DNA of 64,000 bases, taken from assembly GCA_036571765.1 (NCBI GenBank), contig BROE01000001.1:6754818-6818817 (forward strand), read 5' to 3'. Under the pieces are notes generated by a model, which had not been told where the DNA came from, did not search any database, and worked only from the letters and a program-made list of their open reading frames with translations. Each line of letters starts with the position of its first letter. Position 1 is the stretch's first letter. The translations under genes were made by a program, and so were the position numbers. The stretch comes from Plecoglossus altivelis. Taxonomy: Eukaryota; Chordata; Actinopteri; Osmeriformes; Plecoglossidae. Shown one piece after another: positions 22,101-35,100 of the stretch.

Positions 22101-25100
22101 CTTTAAGTCCTGTGTGATAATCGTGTCTTCCTGTTATGCCTTCAAGACAAAACTCCTCATTTGTTCCAAACAGAAACAAATGTCCTCCTTCTGGTAAAGC
22201 ACAATATGTGGTCTTTGGAAAGCTTAGTCCCTTACTAGATATCCTTTCTCTCCTTTTTATGAAATGAAAGAGAAAAGGTAGTTTTTGGATGATGCATTTC
22301 CTGATCAGCACTTCTCATAGGAAACATAAAAGTGAACTATTTTCTGTTGAGAAAAAAAGTTGAACATAATATAGGTTCATATTCAATTCTTACGAAGTGT
22401 AGGTGTCTGATTTGAGTTTGTCACTGCCCGTTTGTGTGGCCGGTTGCTCGAATCTACAGAAGCTTGAGGTTAGGATATGATGACATGTGAATGGGGTTAG
22501 TGACCAAACTGGTTTTGTTAGTCTATGCTGGTGTCTCTATGCATACACACAGCAAGCACATGACTGTTTACGTCTGTGTATGAGTAGGTAGGTCTCCATT
22601 GGTAGTAGTGATTAGCGGCTCCAGCCATGTTTCTGAAACCCCATCCTGGACAGATGGTAAGACCTCACCCCCAGATCCCAGACATTCCATACAGGACTCA
22701 GGCAGGGTAGGGTTTCTCTTCACCTCCTGTGGACTACGGTCAGTCACACACAGCACTGCCTGCCTGACTCGTCTGGGATATTCATAGAAGCCACAAGTGT
22801 CTGTTGACTCAGTTTTATACATACATTCTCTCTCTCTCTCTTTCTATACTGCCGTCTCTCTCCCTCGCTCTCTCTCTCTTGCTGTCTCTCTCTGGCTCTT
22901 TCACAAGTATCCTAGACACCCATTCTCAATAGTCTCAATGCTGGGGCCCAGGATTCAATCCCTCCCTTGTATAACGCCATTAATGCATTGTGACCCCCGC
23001 CAGGTCACAAACTGGCAACTTTAGCTACTTTCCAGCTGGCATGCATACTGCGCTTGGCTAATTGTTTTCAGCCCTGAATGCAGTACAAACAAGCATACGG
23101 ACCTTCGGGGGCACAACTCCAGGACACCCACACAGTGATTCTGACTCATTACTCACGCTGAATGAAAACCAAAAGCATGCCTTCTTGTGTTGTCTGTCAA
23201 GCTAATTTGGGGGTATTTTTCCACCTAGTTTTGATATGGGCGGCCTCCACGGATTGTTTTTGTTTTTGTATTGCTTCTTTTGCCAGACATTATGTACGCA
23301 GACTTTATTTCCAACGGCTTGTTGCATTAATAGCCTAGGCCTACTATTTGGCCTTGTCTAGAATCTGTAGTACTCTGCTTTGGCCTGCAGTTTTACTTAG
23401 ACTGTTGGTCAACCAACACCACTGTCAGAGCTCAGATAATATCATCTGGCTCTGTTGGCAGAGAACTTGTAGTCTGTCTGTGGGAGCTAACTAGCTGTTT
23501 AACTGATAGCAGAGACAACAAATATAGGAGTCAAGAGTAGATGTGACATTACCATGACAGAGTGCTTCCCATGGCCAGTTCCAATACAATCCAATATTGT
23601 GGTTTAAACTTCACAAACATTGCATTTCATGTAATAAGTAGTCTAGTTGAAATGACTGGCCTCATTTGTACTAATGATTGTACACGCATTGACTTTGCAT
23701 CATTTTGTTCTCTTTAGTTGCATTCAGGTTTCTTGGATATCTGACAGCCATGTAACATTAGTCCTCATAGTTAATTCATTGGTTCAGACCTGTTTGAGAA
23801 TCCTCCGTACAACCTTATTCTACAATCTTAGATTCGCCAACAAAGACTTATGGATGAAGTTATGTTGCTGTTGTCATCACTTCACGGTATTAAATATGTG
23901 ATGTTGTCATTATATTAAACAGAATCCAACACTGCAGGGGAACAGACTATATACATTTAAATGTTTGACACTGTTACAGTTTTGTCAAGCATGATGCGTG
24001 CAGAGCCTCATCAGCACTGTAGCCCACAACTTCAACAGTGTGAAAACAACAAATGAGCATAATGCTGGCACATTCATTACAAAAAGGCCATAAGCAGGTT
24101 TTCAAACACTGCAGATGTGCTACAACACGCAAAGGGATGGAGTGAAGAGTTACGTAATATGAATGGCCAGTGGCTTTCAGTCTCTCACACTAGCTGAACT
24201 TGAAACAGTCGCTAGCCAGTTATCTTATCTCATCTTTCTGACTCTGTTTTTCTTATTTTTGTGCCTTGTGCTCATCTTAGTGCTTTCCATAGACGTGCTA
24301 GTTTTTTTTTAAACCAAAGTAGAGGCGCTTCAATTAGGCTTAATCTACAGTGTCCTTGCTTTGTAACAGTGCTTTTGTGAACTTTGTGGCCTTCTATGTC
24401 CCAGTGAAGAACAGAAAATTCTGACAATTCTTCGAGCGGTCGCAGGTGTGAGAAAATGCTGTTCTCATGGGTCCTCAAGCCTGCAGTGTGGGGCTGTCGT
24501 TTGTGATTTAGTATGCTGCAATATAGTAAGTCCATCCTTACTATCTGATTAAGCAATCCTAGTCCGTTTCAGCTGTGCAGTTTTGTGCAGCAGGCCTATA
24601 CTGTACTGTTCCAGTCCTTTATCACGGTTAAAGGTTGGCGGTTCAGTTCTGTAGATCTCTTTATGTCTCTTAAAGATAAAGGGTACATTTCCTTTGATGG
24701 TTTTAAGCTTGGTTTCGTTGTGGGGTAGAGCAGTTGAACTATCCATGCAAATGCATCTTGTATGATAACTTATTGGCCTGCATTGACTTGCCTCCATAGG
24801 TCTTTAGTAACTCATACAGGACTCTTTCATGTTAAGGATATAAACCTTCAATCAGGGGACTGAAAAAGTCTCTTTTTTTATACACGCCTTCATGACTGTT
24901 GGAATGAAGGAAAGATGTGGTTGTGTCTCTTGTTGGTTATTTTGGAAAGTTAGATTATGAAGTATACCATCTTACCCACACCCAGAATACAACAACATAA
25001 ACAGTCTACTCAAACACTGCTGTCTCACTTCTCCCACATCTTCCACGTGTTGGGCCAGCTGCCACAGAAGGCTGTGTTGGCAATTTGCGAGACCCCCCCC

Positions 25101-26138
25101 CCCCCTAGTCAAGATAGTCCATTTTCTTTCAAGATCAGACTCTATACAAGCTCTCTGTTTACTGTGTCATTGCATCCGTATTCATGTTGTACTGAAAACC
25201 ATTACAACTATCTGGCTGTGCTTTGTCGCTCTGTTTCCTTTGTTCTGCGGTGTTTATGGCCATGGGTATATTACAGGACTATGCCCAGATGGCAATGGGA
25301 AGGAATACAACAGCCATTCAGTTCCAGTTCCCAACCCCAACGTCCTAGCAACTTGAATATGACAATAGCAAACTGGATTGGTTGAAACATTGTAGAAAAT
25401 GTGTTGTGTAAGCCTATCAGGCCTATCCCTTGGCCCATACTCTACTGGCCTATACTCTACTGGCCTATACTCTACTGGCCTATACTCTACTGGCCTATAC
25501 TCTACTGGCCTATACTCTACTGGCCTATACTTTACTGGCCTATACTGCACACCTTGGCCGCATTAGATTATTAAGCCTGCAGCACAACCCACCGGAGCAC
25601 TTCCTCGCTAACGACCTTTGCCTTCCAAGTCCCCATACCCTGCACTGCATTGTGCCAGTCATTTAGCGCTGGGTTAAAGTAGATGAACCATGTCTAACGA
25701 ACCTTGAGAGAAACTCTTGAATTTTTAAAACCAAAAAGCCCCGCTTGCGACATCCTTGCTCATCAACAAGGTCTTGTAATTGTCAACTGCAGTTACAATC
25801 AAAGCAATTCTGGGGTCATAAATAACACCTATTTCTATAGTCAGTACGACTACAAAAGATTAGTGAAGCATTACTGCAATTCACTTAGATATAGCATGTT
25901 AAGGGTGTTTCACAACTTGTAAATCCTTTCGGTAGCTAAGATTCTGAGGTCTAGTCTGCCCTCTGTAGATGAGCAGGAGGAACTGCTGGAGGAATTGGAC
26001 CAAATCTTTGAACAGTTGGTTTTAATGTAATTACCTACATAAGGCTGGACAGACAGTTGGCTTGATGAACAGCTGTTACTTGTGGTATCTATTTGGGGTA
26101 AAGAACCTATTATAAAAAAATAAAAAATACATATACTG

Positions 26139-26173
<35 letters not shown>

Positions 26174-29100
26174 TAAAATTGTAGCATGTACGCACAAAAA
26201 TTACTTATTTGCAATAACAGCCCGTGTCAATAAGTTATCTGCGCATGCTTGAATGGCCTCTCTCATTCATTATGTTGCATTGTTAAATAAAACATAAAAA
26301 CGGCCATCTTTTCCCTCTCTTCCTCTGCTTCTCTAAGGTGTCTTCTTTTGTGTCCCTGTACAGATGTTAAAGGACCACCCTCACACCGCTTTTCCTGCGG
26401 CCAGTCGCCCTACTCAGACACCAGCATGTGGGAGAGGAAGTACTGCATCCTGACTGATAGCCAGCTCATCCTGCTCAACAAGGAGGATGAGGTGTGGGGA
26501 ATTTCTATCTACCTCCTCCCTGCATTCTCACACACGCACAAGTGTACACACACGCACAAGTGTACACACACGCACAAGTGTACACACACGCCCACATAGG
26601 ATACACGTAGACAGTCAGTCTCAAGTTCCCTCACACATGACAGAAAATGTCACTCCCTAGAGAAAACAATGTTTGCCTTTTGTTGTGTCCACTTCATTTT
26701 TGTATTTAGGACCCTCGAATAATATAACAATGTAATCAAGTCAGGATACAAAGATTGAAAGAGGATCATTCATTTATAATATTCTACATATAAAGATAGA
26801 ACTGTTACATAAACAAGGTTAATGAAATTCCTTACTCCCTAATGTCAGCTAAGAGAACTTCCTACTGGGAAAAGAAAAGCATTTACAGGAAATATGCTGT
26901 ACTTATACGGTGTCATATCATGCATTTACCTTCCATTTCTATCCCTCCCCACACCCATAGCTGCCAGCAGAGGTCCAAGAAAGCCCCGCTGAGTCTTCAA
27001 AGAGCCGGAGTCTCCGACGAACAGTCAGCGTGCCATCGGAAGGACAGTTCCCAGACTATCAGGCAGAGGGCGCCTCAATGCTAGGTAAAACACCTCTATA
27101 ACCTTTTTTTTCATCAAGCAGTTGCTTGTCAAGGCTGGCAAATGCAACCAGGTGCAACAAGTGTAGTCACCAGGATTGTACACAAAAGAGATTACAATGA
27201 GAGATGGCTGAGAGACTCTTACTTGTCTAGAGACTCTTTCTTGTGTTCTAGTTAGGTTTAATGTAACATTCTGGAATTAGTTTTTTCATCAAGAATCACT
27301 AAGGCCTCTATTATTTGATTGAGAGCACTACCTGGACTGAAGAGTTTTTTGTTGGTTTTGGGAGTCGAATCCAAAAACATATTCTGGGTAATATTCTTGT
27401 CTGTGTGTTTGAATTTCAAAACACAGTGATTAACAAGCAGCATTCGTGTAAAAACAACAGCAGCACAGAGGATCTGCCTGAATCCGTTATGTAAACCCTG
27501 AGCTTCGTAGAAATGATGGCAGTTGCAATCTGCATCATCACATGAAATAACTTAATTCTCCACTGAGTTCTGCTGCTGACCTCCTGCCCGGTCAGTGAAA
27601 AGCTCCTGTAAGCTGCACAGAGAACAGAATACGAAGAGCCATCAACGGAGGGAAACATGATCGCAAGTGAACTTGTCACTTTAGGTACCGTGTCTGTAGA
27701 TAGAGATACAGTTTATCATAGCAGATGTGGGTGGCAGGGGGCTTTGAGAAGACATAGGACACCATTGCAGAGGGAAGCATTTCACTGATGTACCGAGTAG
27801 GTGTTGTTATTTGGGAATGCTGAAACTGGGACAAAAGCATCTCGTGTCCATCCATCTCTGTGGCCTGAGAGGCAGGATTGACCCTGATGCCACACGTGGG
27901 TTTCTCTCAGTCAAGGCATTCAGCTGGGAGACATTGCGGGGGTGCAAGGGTCTGGAAAGGAGCGCGCGGGCCTGAGCTTGGGGGTTGGTGGGAACAGAGG
28001 GTCTTGCGATGGCGTATTGTGACAGTGCTGGAGAGACAGAGGGATGGATGAAGCCTGTGACTGAGGGGGTCATTCATCTCTGTGACCCTCTTAATCTCCC
28101 CCTGTCTTGTGCTCCACTGAGGGAGAGGAGGTTATTTATATGTTAATCTGTATACTTTTGTTTAACAAAAGTCTCCAGTAATGGGTTTCAGCCCAGAGAG
28201 TAGCTGTTACCTCCATGGAAATTCAACACTCACTTTTGATGACACATTCAGTAAACTAAAAGCAAACGAAGTAATTTGAAATATATAAGCTCTTCCTTGA
28301 TCATCAAATCCCCTTTAATATTTCTATATTTAATCATTCATATTTAAATATACACATTAATATTTAATCATTTGTTTGAAAATCTTGATATCTTGTTTAA
28401 ATATTGAATTGAGAAGTATGAGAAAGCGACAGAAATGTGGAGCATATGCAATAATAAAAAATTAAATAATCATAAATCTTGTTTAAATCAGCATGAAAAA
28501 AGTTCTAACATAAGATCAATAATTGTATATACATATATATATGCTAATTATGCATATTGACAAAAACTAGGCTCGCTATATTTATGTAGACTAGCCTGCA
28601 CAAGTACCCTCTGTCAGTGTAATAGACCCGAGGTACATAAACGAGCGGGATATCAAGGCGCCGCTCCACGCGTCTTGAGCATGGGGCTTGGAGATGGTAT
28701 GGCTACTATTGTTGTTCTCATTTCTAAAGTCTGATAGAGTAGATAAAGGCGGTGGGTTTAACTGGCTCCGGTCAGGCTTTTCTGCATTCCTTTCTTGAAG
28801 GGAGGCAAAGCGAGTAGACACAAGACGATAACACGAGCTAGCTTAGCTTGTGCTGGACTTTAATCGGAATGTAATTGCTGGATTTTAAAACATGGAATTA
28901 ATTGGTAAGAAAACAACATTTGAACGTCTTAGGCTTTACGTGCTGGTTATTGCTCATTGACTATAGCCTAGTCCCAGTACGTGGTCAATCATTTTGGGCT
29001 GTAGGGCATTGCACAACTTTTTGTCTGCAACCTGTTACTCTTTTCACCTTCCTCATTCGTGAATTATGTGTGAATTAAGAAAATCACTCTAACTACTAAG

Positions 29101-32100
29101 ATTTTAGGTATAATTTAACTGGCGGCATGAAACATAACTGCGTTGATACCTTGTTTGTATCAATTTGTCTACAGTGATTTGAGTCCCATAGCTTTTTAAT
29201 TACGTGTCATAGGGTCTCCATTATAAACGATAGACAATTGCTTAGTTGTTTTAGTGTTTTGAACATATGTGAACCAATTCTTTCCGGTTCCCTTCATCCT
29301 TTTGCAGACTGCCAGTTAACCTACTTTCGAACAATAGTTTTTGAAGTTGTCTGTATCATTTAATTTAAATGATAGACCTATATGAAGACAATATGTTATG
29401 AATGGCTATTATTGACCATTTTTCTCTTAAACACGTTTGGGTTTGTGTAAGGCTATATCACCAGCTTCCTATTAGAGCTAGTACTCTACTAGTAACTTTA
29501 AGACTGAGTAACGTTTGAGAAGGGAACAAGTAAGACGCATGGTTTTCAAAAAATATTCTAAATGCATTCTTCCCTTGTCAGACTAAACATCAACTGCTCT
29601 ACCCTCTGTTGAATTTGAAGTAGAAACAGGTGGAATTAAATTGAATTCAGGATTGTTGTGGTCCCGATCTTTTATTCTGGATTAGGGTTTAGTTTGATTG
29701 ATTGGTCTCATTGGATTTGCAATGGATAGGCTACAAACCAGTGTGCCTCTCTACCCTCCTTCATACTCATGAATGTAACATGTCATGCAGTGATCCCATT
29801 TGAAGTGGTAGGTCAGTGACTGTTGCTGTGCCCATGTGTAAGAAAGGAATGTGAGTTTTGCATATTCATTCAAGTGATACATCTTGTCTGTTTTGCCTTT
29901 TTTTGTTTTTCCTCTGGTTATAATGTCCGTCTTTTGTTTGATACAGACTATCTTCAAAACAAATGATCTGAAAGGGTTTACTGGCTACATCACACTATGG
30001 TTTAGATTTGTGCCCTGGTATATTTCTTGGGACTGTTTTCATTGCCTGCATTAAAATGGTTACCAGTTATGTTGTAGTGGAACACTGGAGTATAGCAGTG
30101 TACTGGTTTACATACAGTATTCCTTTCCTAAAGAAAACAGTATAGCATGCGTTGTACAGAATACTTCTGTAAAGAACACTTTTCCTAAAGATTTTGTCTT
30201 CCTTTTTTTCTAAAGTTGATTTTTTTTTAAAGCTAAGATTAATCGGTATACATAAATGATCATATACATATACAATATAATAATACATTATAATAAATAC
30301 ACAAACATAATATATCTAATAAGGCATTGGTTTATTTGAGCTTTGCTTGTTGTTGACTTTTGTTTGCTTGTTGATCCGGCATGGTTGTCTTCAGAAAGGT
30401 GTACTGTTTATTTACTTAGTATATACAACTATGTTTATCTATTAGTTTAGATCAAAATGTCTGATAAATGAGTACCAAATGCATGTAAAGTGCTTAATGA
30501 CTAGCAGTGGATCATCAGGTTCCTGTTGCTAGCCTACTGTACAGGTGTGCCTGGCCTGGTTTATGGTTGGGGACATAGTGTTGGTTTCACATTCCTTACA
30601 TTCTTGATCTTATGACATCATGCTTTTCCATTACTCCCTCACAAACACCGTTGATGCTTAGGTCCTGCAAACTGTGCAGTGTTTGTGCTCTAGTCATGAT
30701 GGAATGCTCTGGAAACTCAGTTTGGTACAAGATGGATTAGGTTGTGTATTACGACAGGGCCTTATTTTAATTGTTCCAAATCTTAATCCCACTGATTTAT
30801 ATCAACCAACCAGTCTTCTGTTGAACCAACATATGCACTATTTTCCATCCTTAACTCCTGTTGATATCAAACCGCTTTTGGCAAAGGTTTAGTTTGTATT
30901 TTTAAATTATTTATATATTTATATACATAATTTATTTAAAAATATGAATTATAAATAATAATATAATCATTGTATAATGTAATAGATAATATATATAAAA
31001 AAAACATATATATATACACAAATATAAACTAGATAATCTTAAACTATACCTAGGTAGTATGTATATATTATATAACACAATTATACTAGCACATAATTAA
31101 GACTCCCATTACCTAAAATATAAACTATATCTCATTGTGTACTTTCTGCAGAACGTTAAAACTTTTTCTGACGCATTTCCAAGGTTGAAAGAGCAATCTG
31201 CAATAGTTATCACTGGATTTAATATTTGCCTACTATCAGAATGTGTCCTAGCAGCCTCTACTTAGGAGCAAAGGCTGCCCCCATATTCGTGCTTAAATGC
31301 TGGACTGTCAGTCTCCCCATCTGTGCCAGCTTTGATTTAGCCCAGTTTGTCAAGGTCGTACCTCCAAGCTGGGTCTCAGGCATTTGGGGAGGCAGCAGTC
31401 TGGCGGAGGCCTATACTCCTGCCAGCACCTACCCCCCGCTGAATCCTTTCCTGAAAATCCAGTTAAACAATTGATTTGGCGCAGGGCAGCAAACGTTCCT
31501 AAAATCAATACCTTGTTAAAAGATAACACCAGGGTTAAAATGCATAGCCTGCCACGTGGAGAAATTAGCCCCCTAACTGTAATTAGAAGTGATAGGATGG
31601 ATTCCTGTCTGAACACCCTTTTAGGGAGTCTAATCTTTGCCTGTGTCAATTAGGCCAAATGATTATGCAGGTTTTTATGAGCAGTTAATTGAAAAGGAGG
31701 GGGGTGAAGTGGGAGAGTGCTCTTTAGCTATAAATCTACGATTGGAAACCTTACTTTGCCATCAGGTTTTATGGCTTTATGAGTCATATATGCATTATGT
31801 CATTTTGTGTAAAAAAAAAAAAAAGAAAAGAAAAAAAAGTGTAGGCTACTGGATGTCTGAAAAAATATGCTTTGTGATTTCCCAGCATATGGTGTTGGAA
31901 ATGCTTTAAAGCACAGCATTCCAGAAGTCAATTTCATACTGTAAGATTACATTTTCATTGCATGTCGTATAGCTTTGGCCACTACCAATCTTATTGTGCT
32001 TGCGATATCTGATATGAAGTGTGGATGGTGGTCATTAATTATTCATATGAAGCAGTACTTCAGGCTATTATTGAACTTAGCCTAGACTCAGGTTATTACT

Positions 32101-35100
32101 GAACTCAGACGCCCACGCTAGTTGATGTACTGCAAAGGACTTGTTAACAAAGCATATTTGTCTGTCAGAATGTATTTAGCCTGCTTCAAATGTTCTTAGA
32201 TAGTTGCTTTTCCTGAAATATTTATTTCCTCATGGAGACTTTCAGTTACACTGGCTAAGTTGAACCAGAATGCTTGATCATGCCGAATAGTTCAACTAAC
32301 CACTTTGTAGGAGCTCTGCACCATCTACCTCATTACTTTGAGGACAGGTTCCCAAGAACCTCATAAATAGTTCATAAACTCTCAGGCGTTGTCATCTTTC
32401 AGCAGTGTATTAGCGATCATGGCAAATCTTCCACTGATAGTGCTAGACATTTCACTTGTTCTGCTGCTGATTTATTTCCAGACTAAGTGGGGTTGACTTA
32501 CGCTTGTGGCATGGTTCTCAGATCTTCTTAAATTGCAGTAACTGACCTGCAGCAACGAAGCACCAGTTTCTAAGGTGGGGGTTCATTCTACGTAATCTGG
32601 AAGTGCATCGTAGCCCCTTCAGATGGAGGTATTTGTAAATGAGGATTCATGAAGGGATGAAGAATTGTAAACAGCCCACCACCTAACAGATACATGTAGC
32701 TATTTTCTCTATCTCTCTCTCTCTTTTTCTCTTTCCCCTCCATGTCTCCCTCCCTGAACTACCTCCCAGCCTATCATTTATATTCACCCCTCCCTTCCCG
32801 TCCTGTTCTCTCTCTATCCATCTTTCACTTCCTCTTCGGGTAATAGGAAAACCCCCCAGAGTTGTGTCCTACATCAGTCGACTGAGGGGAACTTATTTAG
32901 TAATTAGCCTTAAAGTGTGGCTCTAAATTTGTCCTGTGCGTCCTGTGGCTCCAGTGAATAAGGGCTGCATTTCAGCTGCAGTAGCCAAGCAGACGCCTCT
33001 GTATGGAGAGAAAGGAGGGAGAGGGCAAGAAATGATAGCGAGAGTGGGCACGAGAGAGAGTGAAATAGAGAGACCAGAGTAGAGGAAGGTGGATGAAAGG
33101 GAAAGGGGTACACATTGAGGAACGATGTAGAGAAAGAGGGAGAGGGGGGACGAGACAGAGATAGGGGTGAAAGAATAGGGGAGAGAGTGCTTTAGAAGGG
33201 AGACCGGAGAGGTAAGTAATTGCAGTTCTGCTGAGGGGAACAGTGGAGTGCAGTTACAGCAATTGATTGAATAAATGCGGTAGAATCCCAGTCCGCTAGC
33301 ATGCCAAAAATGAGAGAGAGAGGCTGATTACCTAAAGGTTACTCTTTCTGCTGAAAGGAGAAATTGACAGAATACCGAGTGAATGATTCAGGAAATATAC
33401 TCAGAGAGAGAGGGGGGGGTTCTATAACAGTGGGAAAGCTTGCTGAGAGAAGAGCAGGGGGGTGGCAGTGACAAGCTTGCTTGGAGGAGAGAGAGAGAAA
33501 GAGGGGGGGGGGGACTGTGACAAGAAGAGCAAGGATAGAGAAAGCAAGAGAACGGGAGACAGCGAACAAGGAGCAGGCATGGAACACCAGTTTTAGGTGG
33601 GATGCCAGGTTTATGGGGCCAAATTCCTTCTGCCCGAAGGTTGTGCTTGTCAATGGGAAGGCTGTGCACTGCAGAAGATGGACATGTAAATAGGAACAAC
33701 TTTGCCTCATTGGCTGATTGCGCAAGGCATTCTCTGTTTAGCCAATCTGGTGCTGACAGTGTCCATCTCCTCCTTAGATGATGGGGAACAGCTGTGATCG
33801 AGGTATTGTCTCTCTCTGTCTCTAACTCTCCCATTTCTTGCATTGTTTAAAATTAGTGATTGTCATGTGCAACAGCCTTAAAAGGGCATAATGTCTCAAG
33901 TTTGTCTGTGTAGGCTACTGCTTGCATCATATTGGTAGCCAGGTCTGTACTGTACTGATCTGCACTGTACTGTACTGATTGGTGCTGTATTCTCAACTGA
34001 CGTCCTCCTATTATCGTACATAGGACGTGTTTTATATCCTTGAGTATGACTTTGTGCTGTGTGCCCTGTAATTGATGATGTGCAGTGACGGAGGGTTATG
34101 TGCATGAAGTTTGTGGAGGTCCCTAGCTAACCCTATGGGAGCTCACTCTGGTCGGAATTATGATGCATGCAGCGTTTCAACAGAGCTGCAGGGAAGCCAA
34201 GAGGACAGTGGCTGTAGAGAACTTGATATAGCACTTTGCAAAGTAGCCTTTTTTTCCCCCCCTCTCATAAGCGCTGACTATCGCATGCTGTATCTCATCC
34301 ATGGCCCCCAGTTAAACATAATAAATTAATTACCGTATAGGCCTAAAGGCAAGAGTTTGAATCCCTCTAGAATGTCTATGGTGATTATTGAAGTCCAGAT
34401 CTGTATATCTATTTCTTGCTGAAATCATTTATTCCCACACTTATATTTGTAGAAACATCTGCATTCATGTCTCACAAGCCTTATCCTCAGAATACTTGAG
34501 AAAAGGGCTAAATTTAGCCTGGAATCGATGTGTCTTTGGATATCCGCCAGGGATCTGACTTAGTGGGTGTGGGATTTCTGCATTTTGGAAAGTCATGACT
34601 TCTTTCATTGTTACATTATTGTAAAAGCAGGTCTTGCAACAGTAGGATTGTCTTGAATAAATGGCTTTGGAAGCCAAGTACTCAGAGCTGAGAATTTCTT
34701 GGGTCTTTGTCACATGACAGACAGGTTCCTCCTCCTAAATTAACCTTCCATGGCACAGCTCCAAGCTGGCAGAGACAGTGTTCTAGAGCCCATGTTTCTA
34801 TGGCTGAATAGGGTCGAGTCAAATGTATTTCTAGAGCACAAAGAACAACCGGTGTTTGCTAAAGTGCTGTACAAAATAACTCCCATTTATCACAAGGACA
34901 CATGCACAGACATATACATATAGGATAACAGTGCTGTACTTGCATAGCGGCAGGCTAGGGGGAATAAGTGAGATTCATGATTTAAAAGCATCAATAGAGA
35001 GAGAGGATCTTAAAGAAGTGGAAGACTTTTCTAGAGTCTAATAGAAAGAGGACAATGCTAATGGTATCAAGACAGCTCTAGCTGCGGTAACTCATTCGCT

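Larger units (their letters stand above)
12069..26363 (+). other. RASAL2 intron 1 (14.3 kb)
   Basis: Holds the candidate exon at 18430, a (CT)n block at 13064-13198, CT-rich sequence at 22825-22900, the 15-bp minisatellite at 25432-25546, a poly-C at 25091-25105, (TA)(GA) repeats at 26137-26173, and two possible cis-regulatory stretches (about 17118-17400 and 20390-20420). No other gene, RNA gene or intact mobile element seen. Confidence 0.7.

Noticed and set aside
25432..25546. CRISPR-like array
   Set aside because: Units are contiguous with no spacers, and the genome is a vertebrate's; the same applies to 38159-38345.
25254..25666. Pentapeptide-repeat proteins on both strands
   Set aside because: Artefact of the 15-bp minisatellite; no start context, splice sites or homology.
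31811..31839. Retroposon poly(A) tail
   Set aside because: A-rich run without a recognisable upstream retroposed sequence or target-site duplication; treated as simple repeat.
33339..33843. 128- and 151-codon minus-strand frames
   Set aside because: Low-complexity Ser/Pro/Leu translation of the purine-rich block.
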